DNA from: Solwaraspora sp. WMMD1047
GTDB taxonomy: Bacteria; Actinomycetota; Actinomycetes; Mycobacteriales; Micromonosporaceae
Assembly: GCF_029626155.1 (NCBI RefSeq)
Contig: NZ_JARUBL010000001.1
Span: 4,568,501 to 4,632,500, forward strand
Direction of reading: 5' to 3'
DNA: 64,000 nt
The notes beneath the pieces were generated by a model. It did not search any database. It saw only the letters and a program-made list of their open reading frames with translations, and had not been told where the DNA came from. The translations under genes and the position numbers were made by a program. Below, one piece after another: positions 33,978-41,988 of this stretch; positions within the stretch are counted from its first letter, which is position 1, and the number at the start of each line of letters is the position of its first letter.

Positions 33978-34793
33978 TCAGGTCAGCGGGACGACGTAGG
34001 AGTCGACGCGGGCGATCAGCCCGTTGCGGAACGTGAAGAGGTCGTTGAAGGCGAACCGGAACGGCCCGTGGTCGACGCTGACCCCGCGCCCCTCGCCGGT
34101 GGTCACGACGACCGGCCCGTCCACGAGGACCCGGTGCACGTCGAGTTCGGGGCTGCCGGTGAACGCCGGGTTCTCGATCTCGCTGTCGAACGCCACCTTG
34201 CCGCGGGTGGTCCGGTGGCCGTGGATCACCCATTCGACGTCGTCGGTGAGGGTGGCGAGGATCCGCGGGTGGTCGCTGGCGCGGAAGCCGGCGAAGTATT
34301 CCGCGACGAGGTCGCGCTGGGATGGCTGGGTCATCGGATTCTCCGTCTCGGTGTGGCTCGGTGGTCGGCGCAGGTGCGCGGCGAGGGCGTCGAGGATCGA
34401 GGCGAGCCCGTTGGCCGCCTGGGCGGTCCGCAGCTCGGGCGGGAGCCGGCGCTGGTGCACGGTGAGCACCGTGCCGTCCGCGACGGGGCGGATCTGCACG
34501 GTCGTCCGCAGGCCGGTGACCGGTTCGTCGAAGACGAGCTCGCGCGGCGGGGCGATGGTCACGTAGACGAACCGGAGCCGGCGGGTCGCGCCGTCCGGCG
34601 CCTGGGTGTCGAGCGCGAACTCACCACCGGGACGCAGGTCGACGGTGACCGACTCCGGGTCCACGGTGGCATGCGAACCACCCCAGAACGCGGCGATGCT
34701 CGCCGGTGAGACGAAGGCGGCCCAGACCCGTTCCGGCGGCACCGGGAGCTGGCGCTCGGCGATCAGCTCGTCGCCGCGCAGCTCGGCGGTCAC
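33978..34793 (-). CDS. SRPBCC (AHSA1-like) plus SnoaL-like fusion protein
   Basis: A 271-residue frame without internal stop. Residues about 1-150 are an AHSA1/SRPBCC fold (VPPERVWAAFVSPASIAAFWGG; LRPGGEFALDTQ); residues about 154-271 are a SnoaL-like cone domain (VAEYFAGFRASDHPRILATL; HRTTRGKVAFDSEI). These are usually separate small proteins. An ATG at 34334 with a GGAG about 8 nt before it could restart translation and produce the SnoaL part (118 aa) alone. The GTG overlaps the ArsR stop by 4 nt, so all are one transcript. ArsR-SRPBCC pairs are common; ligand unknown. Confidence 0.8.
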   Translation of the reverse strand: MTAELRGDELIAERQLPVPPERVWAAFVSPASIAAFWGGSHATVDPESVTVDLRPGGEFALDTQAPDGATRRLRFVYVTIAPPRELVFDEPVTGLRTTVQIRPVADGTVLTVHQRRLPPELRTAQAANGLASILDALAAHLRRPPSHTETENPMTQPSQRDLVAEYFAGFRASDHPRILATLTDDVEWVIHGHRTTRGKVAFDSEIENPAFTGSPELDVHRVLVDGPVVVTTGEGRGVSVDHGPFRFAFNDLFTFRNGLIARVDSYVVPLT

Positions 34794-35113
34794 CGGGCGC
34801 GCTCCTCGTCGGTCAGGTGTCTGGTCAGGGCGTCCAGCCGGTCGTCCCAGGTGCGGCGTTGCTCGTCGATCCAGGCGCCGAGCAGCGACAGCTGCTCGGC
34901 GCGCAGTCGGCAGGGCCGCCGGGTGCCTTCGCGCCGCTGCTCGACCAGGCCGCACCGGCGCAGGACGCCGACATGGTGGGAGATCGCCTGTTGGGTCAGG
35001 TCGAACGGTTCGGCGAGTTCGCCGACGGTGGCGTCGCTGAGCGCCAGGCGCGCCACGAGTGCCCGGCGGACGGGGTCGCCGAGCGCGGCGAAGGCCAGGT
35101 CGAGCGTGGTCAT
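34790..35113 (-). CDS. ArsR/SmtB-family transcriptional regulator
   Basis: A 107-residue winged-helix repressor: LGDPVRRALVARLAL, then DLTQQAISHHVGVLRRCGLVEQ recognition helix and wing. It has no CxC metal site in the alpha3 or alpha5 positions, so it is probably not a metal sensor; such SRPBCC-linked ArsR proteins respond to other ligands or act with the partner protein. Autoregulation via the repeats upstream is likely. Confidence 0.9.
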   Translation of the reverse strand: MTTLDLAFAALGDPVRRALVARLALSDATVGELAEPFDLTQQAISHHVGVLRRCGLVEQRREGTRRPCRLRAEQLSLLGAWIDEQRRTWDDRLDALTRHLTDEERAR

Positions 35114-35136
35114 GACGCGACCTTAACACAAACAGG

Positions 35137-35159
35137 TGCTTGTGCAAACGATTGCTTGT
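35137..35159. promoter_or_regulatory. Direct repeats upstream of the ArsR gene, possible operator
   Basis: TGCTTGT occurs at 35137-35143 and 35153-35159 (16 bp between starts, about 1.5 helical turns) in a short AT-rich stretch (cttaacacaaacaggtgctt) directly before the ArsR start. The placement suggests the ArsR autoregulatory site. Confidence 0.4.
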
Positions 35160-35292
35160 TGATGCGGTCCGGCCGTCCGGCGAGCCCGGAAATGCCTGAC
35201 TCACCACTGGTTCATGTGGAGTGTCGGACATCATCCTCACCCCCGTCGAAAGTGGACCCGCCTGCGTAACCTCCTGCCTGGGGAGGTGATGC

Positions 35293-37656
35293 ATGGCCGA
35301 TCGGCGGGCGGAGGCGGAGTCGAGCGGGTTCGTACCGGCCGCGGCCGAGGTCCGTACCACGCAGGACCTGGCCCGGCTGCTGCGTGAACTGCGCCGGCGG
35401 GAAGCCCGGCAGGAGGGCGCAGCGCCGCTTACCTACCGCGCGCTGGCCGCGAAGACCGGCTGGTCGCGGGGCATCCTCGGCGAGTACTTCCGGGGCCAGG
35501 TCCTCGCCCCCACCGACCGCTTCGACGTACTGATCCGGGTGCTCGGGGCGACCCCGGCCGAGCAGCGGGCACTGGCCACGGCACGGGACCGGATCGAGGA
35601 GGAACGCCGCCGGCCGGCCCGCGCCACCGCCGGGCCCGACGAACCGGGCATTCCCCGGCAACTGCCGCCGGCCCCGTCCGGTTTCGTCGGCCGCCAGGCC
35701 CAGCTCGCCCAACTCGACGCCCTGCTGGATCCGGACCGACGCGGGCCGGCCGCCCCGGTCGCCGTCCTCTCCGGGACCGCCGGCGCCGGCAAGACCACCC
35801 TCGCGGTGCACTGGGCGCACCGGGTCCGCGACCGCTTCCCCGCCGGTCAGCTCTATCTCGATCTGCGCGGCTTCGCCCCCAGCGGTCCGGCGATGGCGGC
35901 CGACGAGGCGGTACGCAGCTTCCTGGAGGCGCTCGGCGTCCGGCCGGAGCGGCTACCGGTCAACCTGGCGGCGCAGGTCGGCCGCTACCGGAGCCTGCTG
36001 GCCGACCGTCGGGTGCTGATCGTCCTCGACAACGCGCACGACGCCGATCAGGTCCGGCCGCTGCTGCCCGGCACCGACACCTGCCTGGTGGTGGTGACCA
36101 GCCGAAGCCAGCTCTCGGGCCTGGTCGCCGCCGAGTGCGCCCGGCCGATCGAGGTGGACCTGCTCACCCCCGCCGAGGCGGGCGAACTGCTGACCAACCG
36201 ACTCGGCCCGGAGCGGATGACCGGTGCGGCACCGGCCACCAGCCAGATCGTCGAGCGGTGTGCCCGGCTGCCGCTGGCGCTGGCCGTGGTGGCCGCCCGG
36301 GCCGCGGCCCATCCGCGGTTCCCGCTCGCAGTCCTGGCCCGGGAGCTCACCGAGTCGAGCCACGGCCTGACCCCGTTCGAGGGCGGCGACCCCAGCACCG
36401 ACGTCCGGGCGGTGTTCTCCTGGTCGTACCGGCAGTTGTCGCCCGAGGCCGGGCGGCTGTTCCGGCTGCTGGGGCTGGCACCGGGACCCGACATCAGCAC
36501 CGCCGCGGCCGCCAGCCTCGCCGGCATCCCGCTCGACCGCGGCCGCCGGCTCCTCACCGAGCTGGGCCGGGCCCACCTGGTGGCCGAGCACTCTCCCGGT
36601 CGGTTCACCTTCCACGACCTGCTACGCGCCTACGCCGCGGAACTGGCCGGGAGCACCGATCCGGCCGACGACCGTCGCGACGCGGCCCGCCGATTCCTGG
36701 ACCACCTGCTGCACACCGCACACGCCGCGGCCCTGCTCCTGCAGCCGGGACGGGACCCGATCGTCATCGCCGCCGCGCAGCCCGGCTGTCGGCCGGAGCG
36801 CCCCGCCGACTACCGCGAGGCATTCGCCTGGTTCACCGCCGAACACCGCACCCTGCTGGCCGCCGCCGGCTACGCGGCCGAGACCGGACACCACGCGTAC
36901 GCCTGGCAGCTCGCCTGGACGATGGTGGACTTCTTCCAGCGTCGCGGTCACTGGCACGACCAGGCCACCACCCAGCGGGCCGGACTGGCCGCGGCCCGAC
37001 TGGCCGGCGACCGGGCCGGCCAGGCCAACACGCACCGGGACCTGGCCCGCGCCTACGCCCGGCTGCACCGGTACGCCGAGGCGGATACCCACTTCCGGTA
37101 CGCCCTGGACCTGTTCGAGGAGTTGTCCGACCTGCCCGGCAAGGCCCGGACCCACCGGGCGCTGGGCTCCATGTTGGACGTGCAGGGCCGGCATCACGAC
37201 GCGCTGCACCACGCCCGGCAGGCCCTCGACCTCTACCGCGCCGCCGGCGACCTGGTCGGGCAGGCCAGCACGCTGAACGCGGTCGGCTGGGCGCACGCCA
37301 TGCTCGGCGACAACCGGCAGGCGCTGGCCTACTGCCAGCGGGCCCTGCCGCTGCTGCGGCGCACCGGCGACCGGCACGGCGAGGCGAACACCTGGGACAG
37401 CCTCGGGTACGCCCACCACCAGCTCGGCGACTACCCCGAGGCGGTGCGCTGCTATCAGCGGTCGCTGGCGATGTACCGGGAGATCGGCGAGCAGTACGAC
37501 GAGGCGGACACCCTCACCCGACTCGGCGAGACCCATCTCGTCGCCGGCCAGCCCGGGGCGGCCCGGCAGGTCTGGCGGCGGGCGCAGGAGATCCTGGACC
37601 AGCTCGGCCATCCCGCCGCCGAGAAGGTCCGCGCCCGGCTGGCCCGGCTGGGCTGA
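35293..37656 (+). CDS. STAND regulator: HTH, NB-ARC ATPase and TPR repeats
   Basis: A 787-residue signal-transduction ATPase. N-terminal XRE-like helix-turn-helix (about 22-95: LTYRALAAKTGWSRGILGEYFRGQ), NB-ARC with Walker A SGTAGAGKTT (160-169), Walker B VLIVLDNAHDA, a TSRSQLSGL sensor, a winged-helix part (FSWSYRQLSPEAGRLFRLLGL), then about six tetratricopeptide repeats (about 540-780). GGGAGG lies 6 nt before the ATG. Such proteins resemble AfsR/SARP regulators without the SARP activation domain. The ligand sensed by the TPR part and the target promoter are unknown. The next gene also has TPRs. Confidence 0.9.
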   Translation: MADRRAEAESSGFVPAAAEVRTTQDLARLLRELRRREARQEGAAPLTYRALAAKTGWSRGILGEYFRGQVLAPTDRFDVLIRVLGATPAEQRALATARDRIEEERRRPARATAGPDEPGIPRQLPPAPSGFVGRQAQLAQLDALLDPDRRGPAAPVAVLSGTAGAGKTTLAVHWAHRVRDRFPAGQLYLDLRGFAPSGPAMAADEAVRSFLEALGVRPERLPVNLAAQVGRYRSLLADRRVLIVLDNAHDADQVRPLLPGTDTCLVVVTSRSQLSGLVAAECARPIEVDLLTPAEAGELLTNRLGPERMTGAAPATSQIVERCARLPLALAVVAARAAAHPRFPLAVLARELTESSHGLTPFEGGDPSTDVRAVFSWSYRQLSPEAGRLFRLLGLAPGPDISTAAAASLAGIPLDRGRRLLTELGRAHLVAEHSPGRFTFHDLLRAYAAELAGSTDPADDRRDAARRFLDHLLHTAHAAALLLQPGRDPIVIAAAQPGCRPERPADYREAFAWFTAEHRTLLAAAGYAAETGHHAYAWQLAWTMVDFFQRRGHWHDQATTQRAGLAAARLAGDRAGQANTHRDLARAYARLHRYAEADTHFRYALDLFEELSDLPGKARTHRALGSMLDVQGRHHDALHHARQALDLYRAAGDLVGQASTLNAVGWAHAMLGDNRQALAYCQRALPLLRRTGDRHGEANTWDSLGYAHHQLGDYPEAVRCYQRSLAMYREIGEQYDEADTLTRLGETHLVAGQPGAARQVWRRAQEILDQLGHPAAEKVRARLARLG

Positions 37657-37750
37657 CCGCCGCCGGTCGGCCGCGCCGTGAATCCGGCTCCGCCCGGGAC
37701 ATCGGGCGGGGCGACTGGCGTGTCCGGCCGGGTACCGGCAGCATGGCTGC

Positions 37751-39037
37751 GTGTCTCAACCCTCCTTCCTCGCCAGCGCCTCGTCGGAGGCCAAGCAGCT
37801 CTACGACGCGGGCGACCCGGCCGGTGCCCGCCGGTTGCTCGCCGACGCGATCGACGCGGCGCGGCCGGCGTACGGCGAGGACCACCCGGAACTGCTCGCC
37901 ACCGCGCACCTGCTCGCCCGGCTGCACCGGGAGGCCGACGATCCGGCCGCCGCCCGGCGGGTGCTGGAGGAGGCGCTGGCGGCCGGCGAACGACGGTGGG
38001 GCGACTCCGACGCCCTGCTGCTGGGGATCTCGTTCGACCTGGCGACCGTCGCGGAGGAGCTGGGAAACCGGCACGAGGCGCGCAAGAACTTCGCCCGGGT
38101 CGCCAGCGTCGGCCCGGCCGTGCTCGGCGCCGATCACTGGACGGTCATCGCCGCCCGCGACTACCTCGGCGACGCCGCCCCCCAGCCCGCCACCGCCCCG
38201 CCCGACCAGCACCTCGGGCCGCCGCAGGTCCACGCCGGGCCGACGCAGGCCCAGGCCGGGCCGACGGCGTACACCGACACCCCCGCCCCGGTCCAGGCGG
38301 ACCCGCCGCCCTGGCAGGACCTGCCACCGCAGGCCGATCCGGCACCTTGGCAGCAGCCGCCACCGCAGGCCGATCCGGCACCTTGGCAGGAACCGACGCC
38401 GCAGACCGACCCCGCACCGTGGCAGCAGCCGCCACCGACCGAGCCGACACCGTGGCAGCAGCAGCCGCCGCCGCAGGCCGGTCCGGTGCCGTGGCAGGAG
38501 CCGGCGCGGCCGGTCCAGCCGCTGTCGCCGTACCCGATGGTCATGCCGGACGCCCCACTGTCCGCCGGCCCGCCCGCGCCGGCCGGGTCCCGGGGCCGGG
38601 GCGCGGCGATCGCCGCCTCGGTGGCCGCCGCGGCCGCCGTGTTCGCCGCCGCGGTGGTGGTGGTCGTGGCCGTGATCGGCAACTCCCCGCCGACGCCGGG
38701 TCCGGACGCCGGCCAGACCGCCGGGCCGGATGGCGGATCCAGCCCGGTCGGGGAACCGCCGACCAGGCTGCGGCTACGGGACGATTCGGCGACGATCACC
38801 ATCAGCTGGGTCGATCCGACCGGCGGGACGGTGCCGTTCGTGGTGGCCGGCGGCCGGGCCGGTCAGTCGCTCGGCGCGCTGGCGACGGTCGATCCGGGCG
38901 AGACCAGCTTCACGGTGAACGGGCTCAACTCCCGGTTGGACTACTGCTTCACGGTGCTGGCGGTCTACGGCACCGACGAGTTCTCGACCTCCGAACAGGT
39001 CTGCACCTCCCGGACCGGCTCACCCAGCCCGCGCTGA
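37751..39037 (+). CDS. TPR, proline/tryptophan-rich, single-pass membrane protein with FN3-like end
   Basis: A 428-residue protein of four parts: an N-terminal TPR-like helical region (about 1-140), a Pro/Gln/Trp-rich region with repeats of the form ADPAPWQQPPPQ (about 175-255), one transmembrane helix (about 285-310, Ala/Val-rich), and an extracellular FN3-like domain (about 335-420: LRLRDDSATITISWVDPTGG). The cytoplasmic helical repeat and Pro-rich linker suggest a scaffold that links the membrane to a regulator, perhaps the preceding STAND protein. No enzymatic motif. The GTG start is assumed from frame and position. Confidence 0.7.
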   Translation: MSQPSFLASASSEAKQLYDAGDPAGARRLLADAIDAARPAYGEDHPELLATAHLLARLHREADDPAAARRVLEEALAAGERRWGDSDALLLGISFDLATVAEELGNRHEARKNFARVASVGPAVLGADHWTVIAARDYLGDAAPQPATAPPDQHLGPPQVHAGPTQAQAGPTAYTDTPAPVQADPPPWQDLPPQADPAPWQQPPPQADPAPWQEPTPQTDPAPWQQPPPTEPTPWQQQPPPQAGPVPWQEPARPVQPLSPYPMVMPDAPLSAGPPAPAGSRGRGAAIAASVAAAAAVFAAAVVVVVAVIGNSPPTPGPDAGQTAGPDGGSSPVGEPPTRLRLRDDSATITISWVDPTGGTVPFVVAGGRAGQSLGALATVDPGETSFTVNGLNSRLDYCFTVLAVYGTDEFSTSEQVCTSRTGSPSPR

Positions 39038-39047
39038 CGGCCCAGGA

Positions 39048-39144
39048 TGATCCACAGTGGCGGGCCGCACCACTACCCCGCTGACCTGGGACACCGACTG
39101 TGGAGTGTGAAAGTTATCCACAGCACGCACCATCTGTATCCACA
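39048..39144 (+). promoter_or_regulatory. Three DnaA-box-like 9-mers in one intergenic gap
   Basis: TTATCCACA at 39114-39122 is a perfect consensus DnaA box; TGATCCACA (39048-39056) and GTATCCACA (39136-39144) each match 8 of 9, all on the same strand. They lie between two genes that have no replication link, so this is not oriC. It may be a DnaA-titration or DnaA-controlled promoter site. Confidence 0.5.
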
Positions 39145-39270
39145 GCCCCGACGCGCGGGTTCCCCCCCGTTCCACCCAGGTCATAGGATGGCACCCGGTC
39201 TCGGGGGGAGGTCCGCTGTCAACGGCGGCCCATCCGGCCCGATCGCGAGCGGTGGGAGGGGCGGCCGGCT

Positions 39271-41964
39271 GTGGTCACCACGGGCAACGGCAGCATGGAC
39301 AGCGACGGCAAGGCCGCGGGCGACGCCTTCGCCGGCGGGTCCGGAGCGGGTGACGGCAACCCGACACCGGTCGGCCCGGCGGCCCGCCGGGGCCTGCGTC
39401 GGGGTGGGCTGGTCACCGTCGCCACCGTCGCGGCGCTGGTCGCCGCGATGGGCCTGACGGTGCTCGGGCTCGGCGCGGCGGACAACGCCGTGGCCAGCTA
39501 CGACGCCAGCTCCTGGCTGTGGAGCACGGCCCGCGGCGAGCTGGCCCGGGTCAACGGGATCACCGGCCGGGTGGACACCCGCACCGAGGTGCCGCAGGCC
39601 CGCAGCCACCCGGTGCAGATCACCCAGACCGACCGGCTGCTGGTCCTGCGCGACCTGCGGACCGGGCAGGTCAGCTCGCTCGACCTCGCCACCCTGCAGA
39701 TCACCGCCACCACGAAGACCACCGCCGGGCTCGGCGTCAACGTGGTGCTGCACGAGGAGTCCGCGTTCGTCGTGGACTCGGTGCAGGGCATCGTCCGGCA
39801 GCTCGATCCCCGGTCGCTGGTGCCGGTCGGCGAGCCGGTGCGCTTCCCACCCGGTACCACCGCCGGCTCCTTCGACGGCGCCGGCCGGCTCTGGGTCGCG
39901 GTGCCCGGCGAGGGCACCGTCACCGCGATCACACCGGCCGTGCCGACCAGCCCGGCCGGCGGGGCGGGGGCGGGGGCGAACCCCGAGCGGGTACGCACGA
40001 TCACGGTCGCCGATCCCAGCCACGACCTGCGGATCACCACCCTGGACGACGGTGTCGCGGTGCTGGACCGCACCACGAACGTGCTGACCCTGGCCCGCGG
40101 CGACGACGATCCCCGGCAGCTCCAGCTCGAACTGGGCGCACTGGGTGATCTGCCGCCGCACACCAGCGGTGATCTGGTGCTGGTCACGGTCCCCGAGCAG
40201 CGCCGGGTCCATGTGATCGGCGCCGACGGCGAACGGTTCCGGTTCGAGGTGCCCGGCGACGGCACCGGGATCGACCCGGCGGTGCCCTGGGCCGGCCGGT
40301 TCTACTGCGCGGACGGGGCCACCGGGACCGTGCACGCCTTCGACGGCGAGGGCCGGCCGGTTGCGCCGGTGACGCTGCCCGGCGCCAACGGTCCGCTGGA
40401 GCTGGAGATCCGGGAGAACCACCTCTTCGTCAACGCGCCCAACGCGGCCACCGCCCGGGTCATCGACGACAAGCACGTGATCCGCGAGGTCGACAAGTTC
40501 GCCAACGACGTGCTCGGCGGAGACCCGCCACCGGCCCCGCCACCGCCGCCACCGCCGCGCAAGCCCACGGTCAGCAAGCCGAGTGCGCCGCGCAGCGTGA
40601 AGGCGTCCGCCGGGAACGGGGAGGCGCGGGTGAGCTGGCAGCCGGCGGCCGCCAACGGTTCGGCGATCACCCGGTACGTGGTGACCGGCGACGGCCGCAG
40701 TTTCGACGTCGGGGCCGACCAGCGGTCGATCGAGATCACCGGGCTCACCAACGGCGAGACGTACCGGTTCTCGGTACACGCCGTGAACGGCAAGGGCGCC
40801 GGCCCGACCAGGATGAGCAACCCGGTGGTGCCGACCTCCGAGGTGCCGGACGCACCCGAGAGCGTCACCGCCCAGGAACGCCCGGACGGCACGGTACTGG
40901 TGAGCTGGCCGGCCGCCAACGGCCAGGGCTACAAGATCACCCGGTACGCGGTGACGGCGGTCTCCGCCGGCAGCAGCGCGCCGGCCGGCGAGTCGACCAG
41001 GACCGAGTTCGTGGTCCCGGCCGGCGCCCTGGAGTACGGCAACCAGTACGCCTTCACCGTCATCGCGATAAACGAGAAGGGCGGTGGCTCGGAGGCGTCG
41101 CCGGTGAGCAACAGCGTCGTACCGTTCACCACCCCGGCCGCACCGACCGGGCTGCGGGCCGCCACGGTGGCCGGGTCACGCGGCACCATCTCGGTCGCCT
41201 GGACGCCGCCGGCCGACAACGGCCGCCCGATCACCGGCTACCTGGTCCAGGTCGGCGACAACCGCACCGAGGTGACCGGCACCCAGACGACCGTGGGAGG
41301 GCTGGGCGACGGTCAGAACGTCACCGTACGGGTGCAGGCGGTGAACGAGGCCGGCGCCGGGACGGTGGGGACCACCACGGCCCGCACGGTGGCCCCGCCG
41401 AGGGTGACGGTGACCGGCAGCTCCGCCGACCCGACCTCGGTCACCGTCAGCTTCACGGTGGACGCCGGCGGCGGCCAGGCCACCTGCACGCTCACCCCGG
41501 CCGGGCGGCCGGCGGTGGCGGGCAACTGCTCCAGCATCCGGGCCACCGGACTGACCCCGAGTACGGCGTACAACCTCACCGTCACCGCCACCAACGCGGC
41601 TGGCAGCGCCACCGCCACCCGGTCGCAGACCACCGCGTCGGTCTTCGGGGTCGCCACCTGCCGCAACGGCCAGTCCGGCGAGACCGCGACCTACTGTGAC
41701 CGCGACGTCGCCGGCCGCAACGGCAACGAGATCTTCTCGGTCACCCGGCAGGACAACGACCGGCAGGTCGGCTGGGCCCGCCCCGGCACCCGACTCAAGG
41801 CGTTCTGCAAGGCGCGCGGTGAGGAGGTCTACGCCTACATCTACAACAACGACAAACGCAGCACCTGGTGGGTCCGGGTCGAGTACGAGGGCCGCAACTA
41901 CATCCCGTGGGCCTGGCTCAACCTGGAGGGTGGCGACGACATCAACGTCCTGCCGACCTGCTGA
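39271..41964 (+). CDS. Membrane-anchored FN3/beta-propeller extracellular protein
   Basis: An 897-residue protein: cytoplasmic Gly-rich start, one transmembrane helix (about 45-68), an extracellular beta-propeller-like region (about 75-390; repeated RGELARVNGITGRV, LVLRDLRTGQVSSLDL), a Pro-rich hinge (PPAPPPPPPPRKP), about three to four FN3 domains (about 430-790), and a small C-terminal Cys-containing domain (FGVATCRNGQSGE ... INVLPTC). The GTG has GGGAGGGG upstream; an ATG at 39295 is an alternative. It starts the MoxR-DUF58-transglutaminase operon, a grouping seen in many actinobacteria. No enzymatic residues are seen. Confidence 0.8.
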   Translation: MVTTGNGSMDSDGKAAGDAFAGGSGAGDGNPTPVGPAARRGLRRGGLVTVATVAALVAAMGLTVLGLGAADNAVASYDASSWLWSTARGELARVNGITGRVDTRTEVPQARSHPVQITQTDRLLVLRDLRTGQVSSLDLATLQITATTKTTAGLGVNVVLHEESAFVVDSVQGIVRQLDPRSLVPVGEPVRFPPGTTAGSFDGAGRLWVAVPGEGTVTAITPAVPTSPAGGAGAGANPERVRTITVADPSHDLRITTLDDGVAVLDRTTNVLTLARGDDDPRQLQLELGALGDLPPHTSGDLVLVTVPEQRRVHVIGADGERFRFEVPGDGTGIDPAVPWAGRFYCADGATGTVHAFDGEGRPVAPVTLPGANGPLELEIRENHLFVNAPNAATARVIDDKHVIREVDKFANDVLGGDPPPAPPPPPPPRKPTVSKPSAPRSVKASAGNGEARVSWQPAAANGSAITRYVVTGDGRSFDVGADQRSIEITGLTNGETYRFSVHAVNGKGAGPTRMSNPVVPTSEVPDAPESVTAQERPDGTVLVSWPAANGQGYKITRYAVTAVSAGSSAPAGESTRTEFVVPAGALEYGNQYAFTVIAINEKGGGSEASPVSNSVVPFTTPAAPTGLRAATVAGSRGTISVAWTPPADNGRPITGYLVQVGDNRTEVTGTQTTVGGLGDGQNVTVRVQAVNEAGAGTVGTTTARTVAPPRVTVTGSSADPTSVTVSFTVDAGGGQATCTLTPAGRPAVAGNCSSIRATGLTPSTAYNLTVTATNAAGSATATRSQTTASVFGVATCRNGQSGETATYCDRDVAGRNGNEIFSVTRQDNDRQVGWARPGTRLKAFCKARGEEVYAYIYNNDKRSTWWVRVEYEGRNYIPWAWLNLEGGDDINVLPTC

Positions 41965-41988
41965 CCGCACCGCCACGAAGGAGCGTCC

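Noticed and set aside
39048-39144. Interpretation of the DnaA-box cluster as oriC
   Set aside because: No dnaA, dnaN, recF or gyrase gene is nearby and only three boxes are present; actinobacterial oriC has many more.
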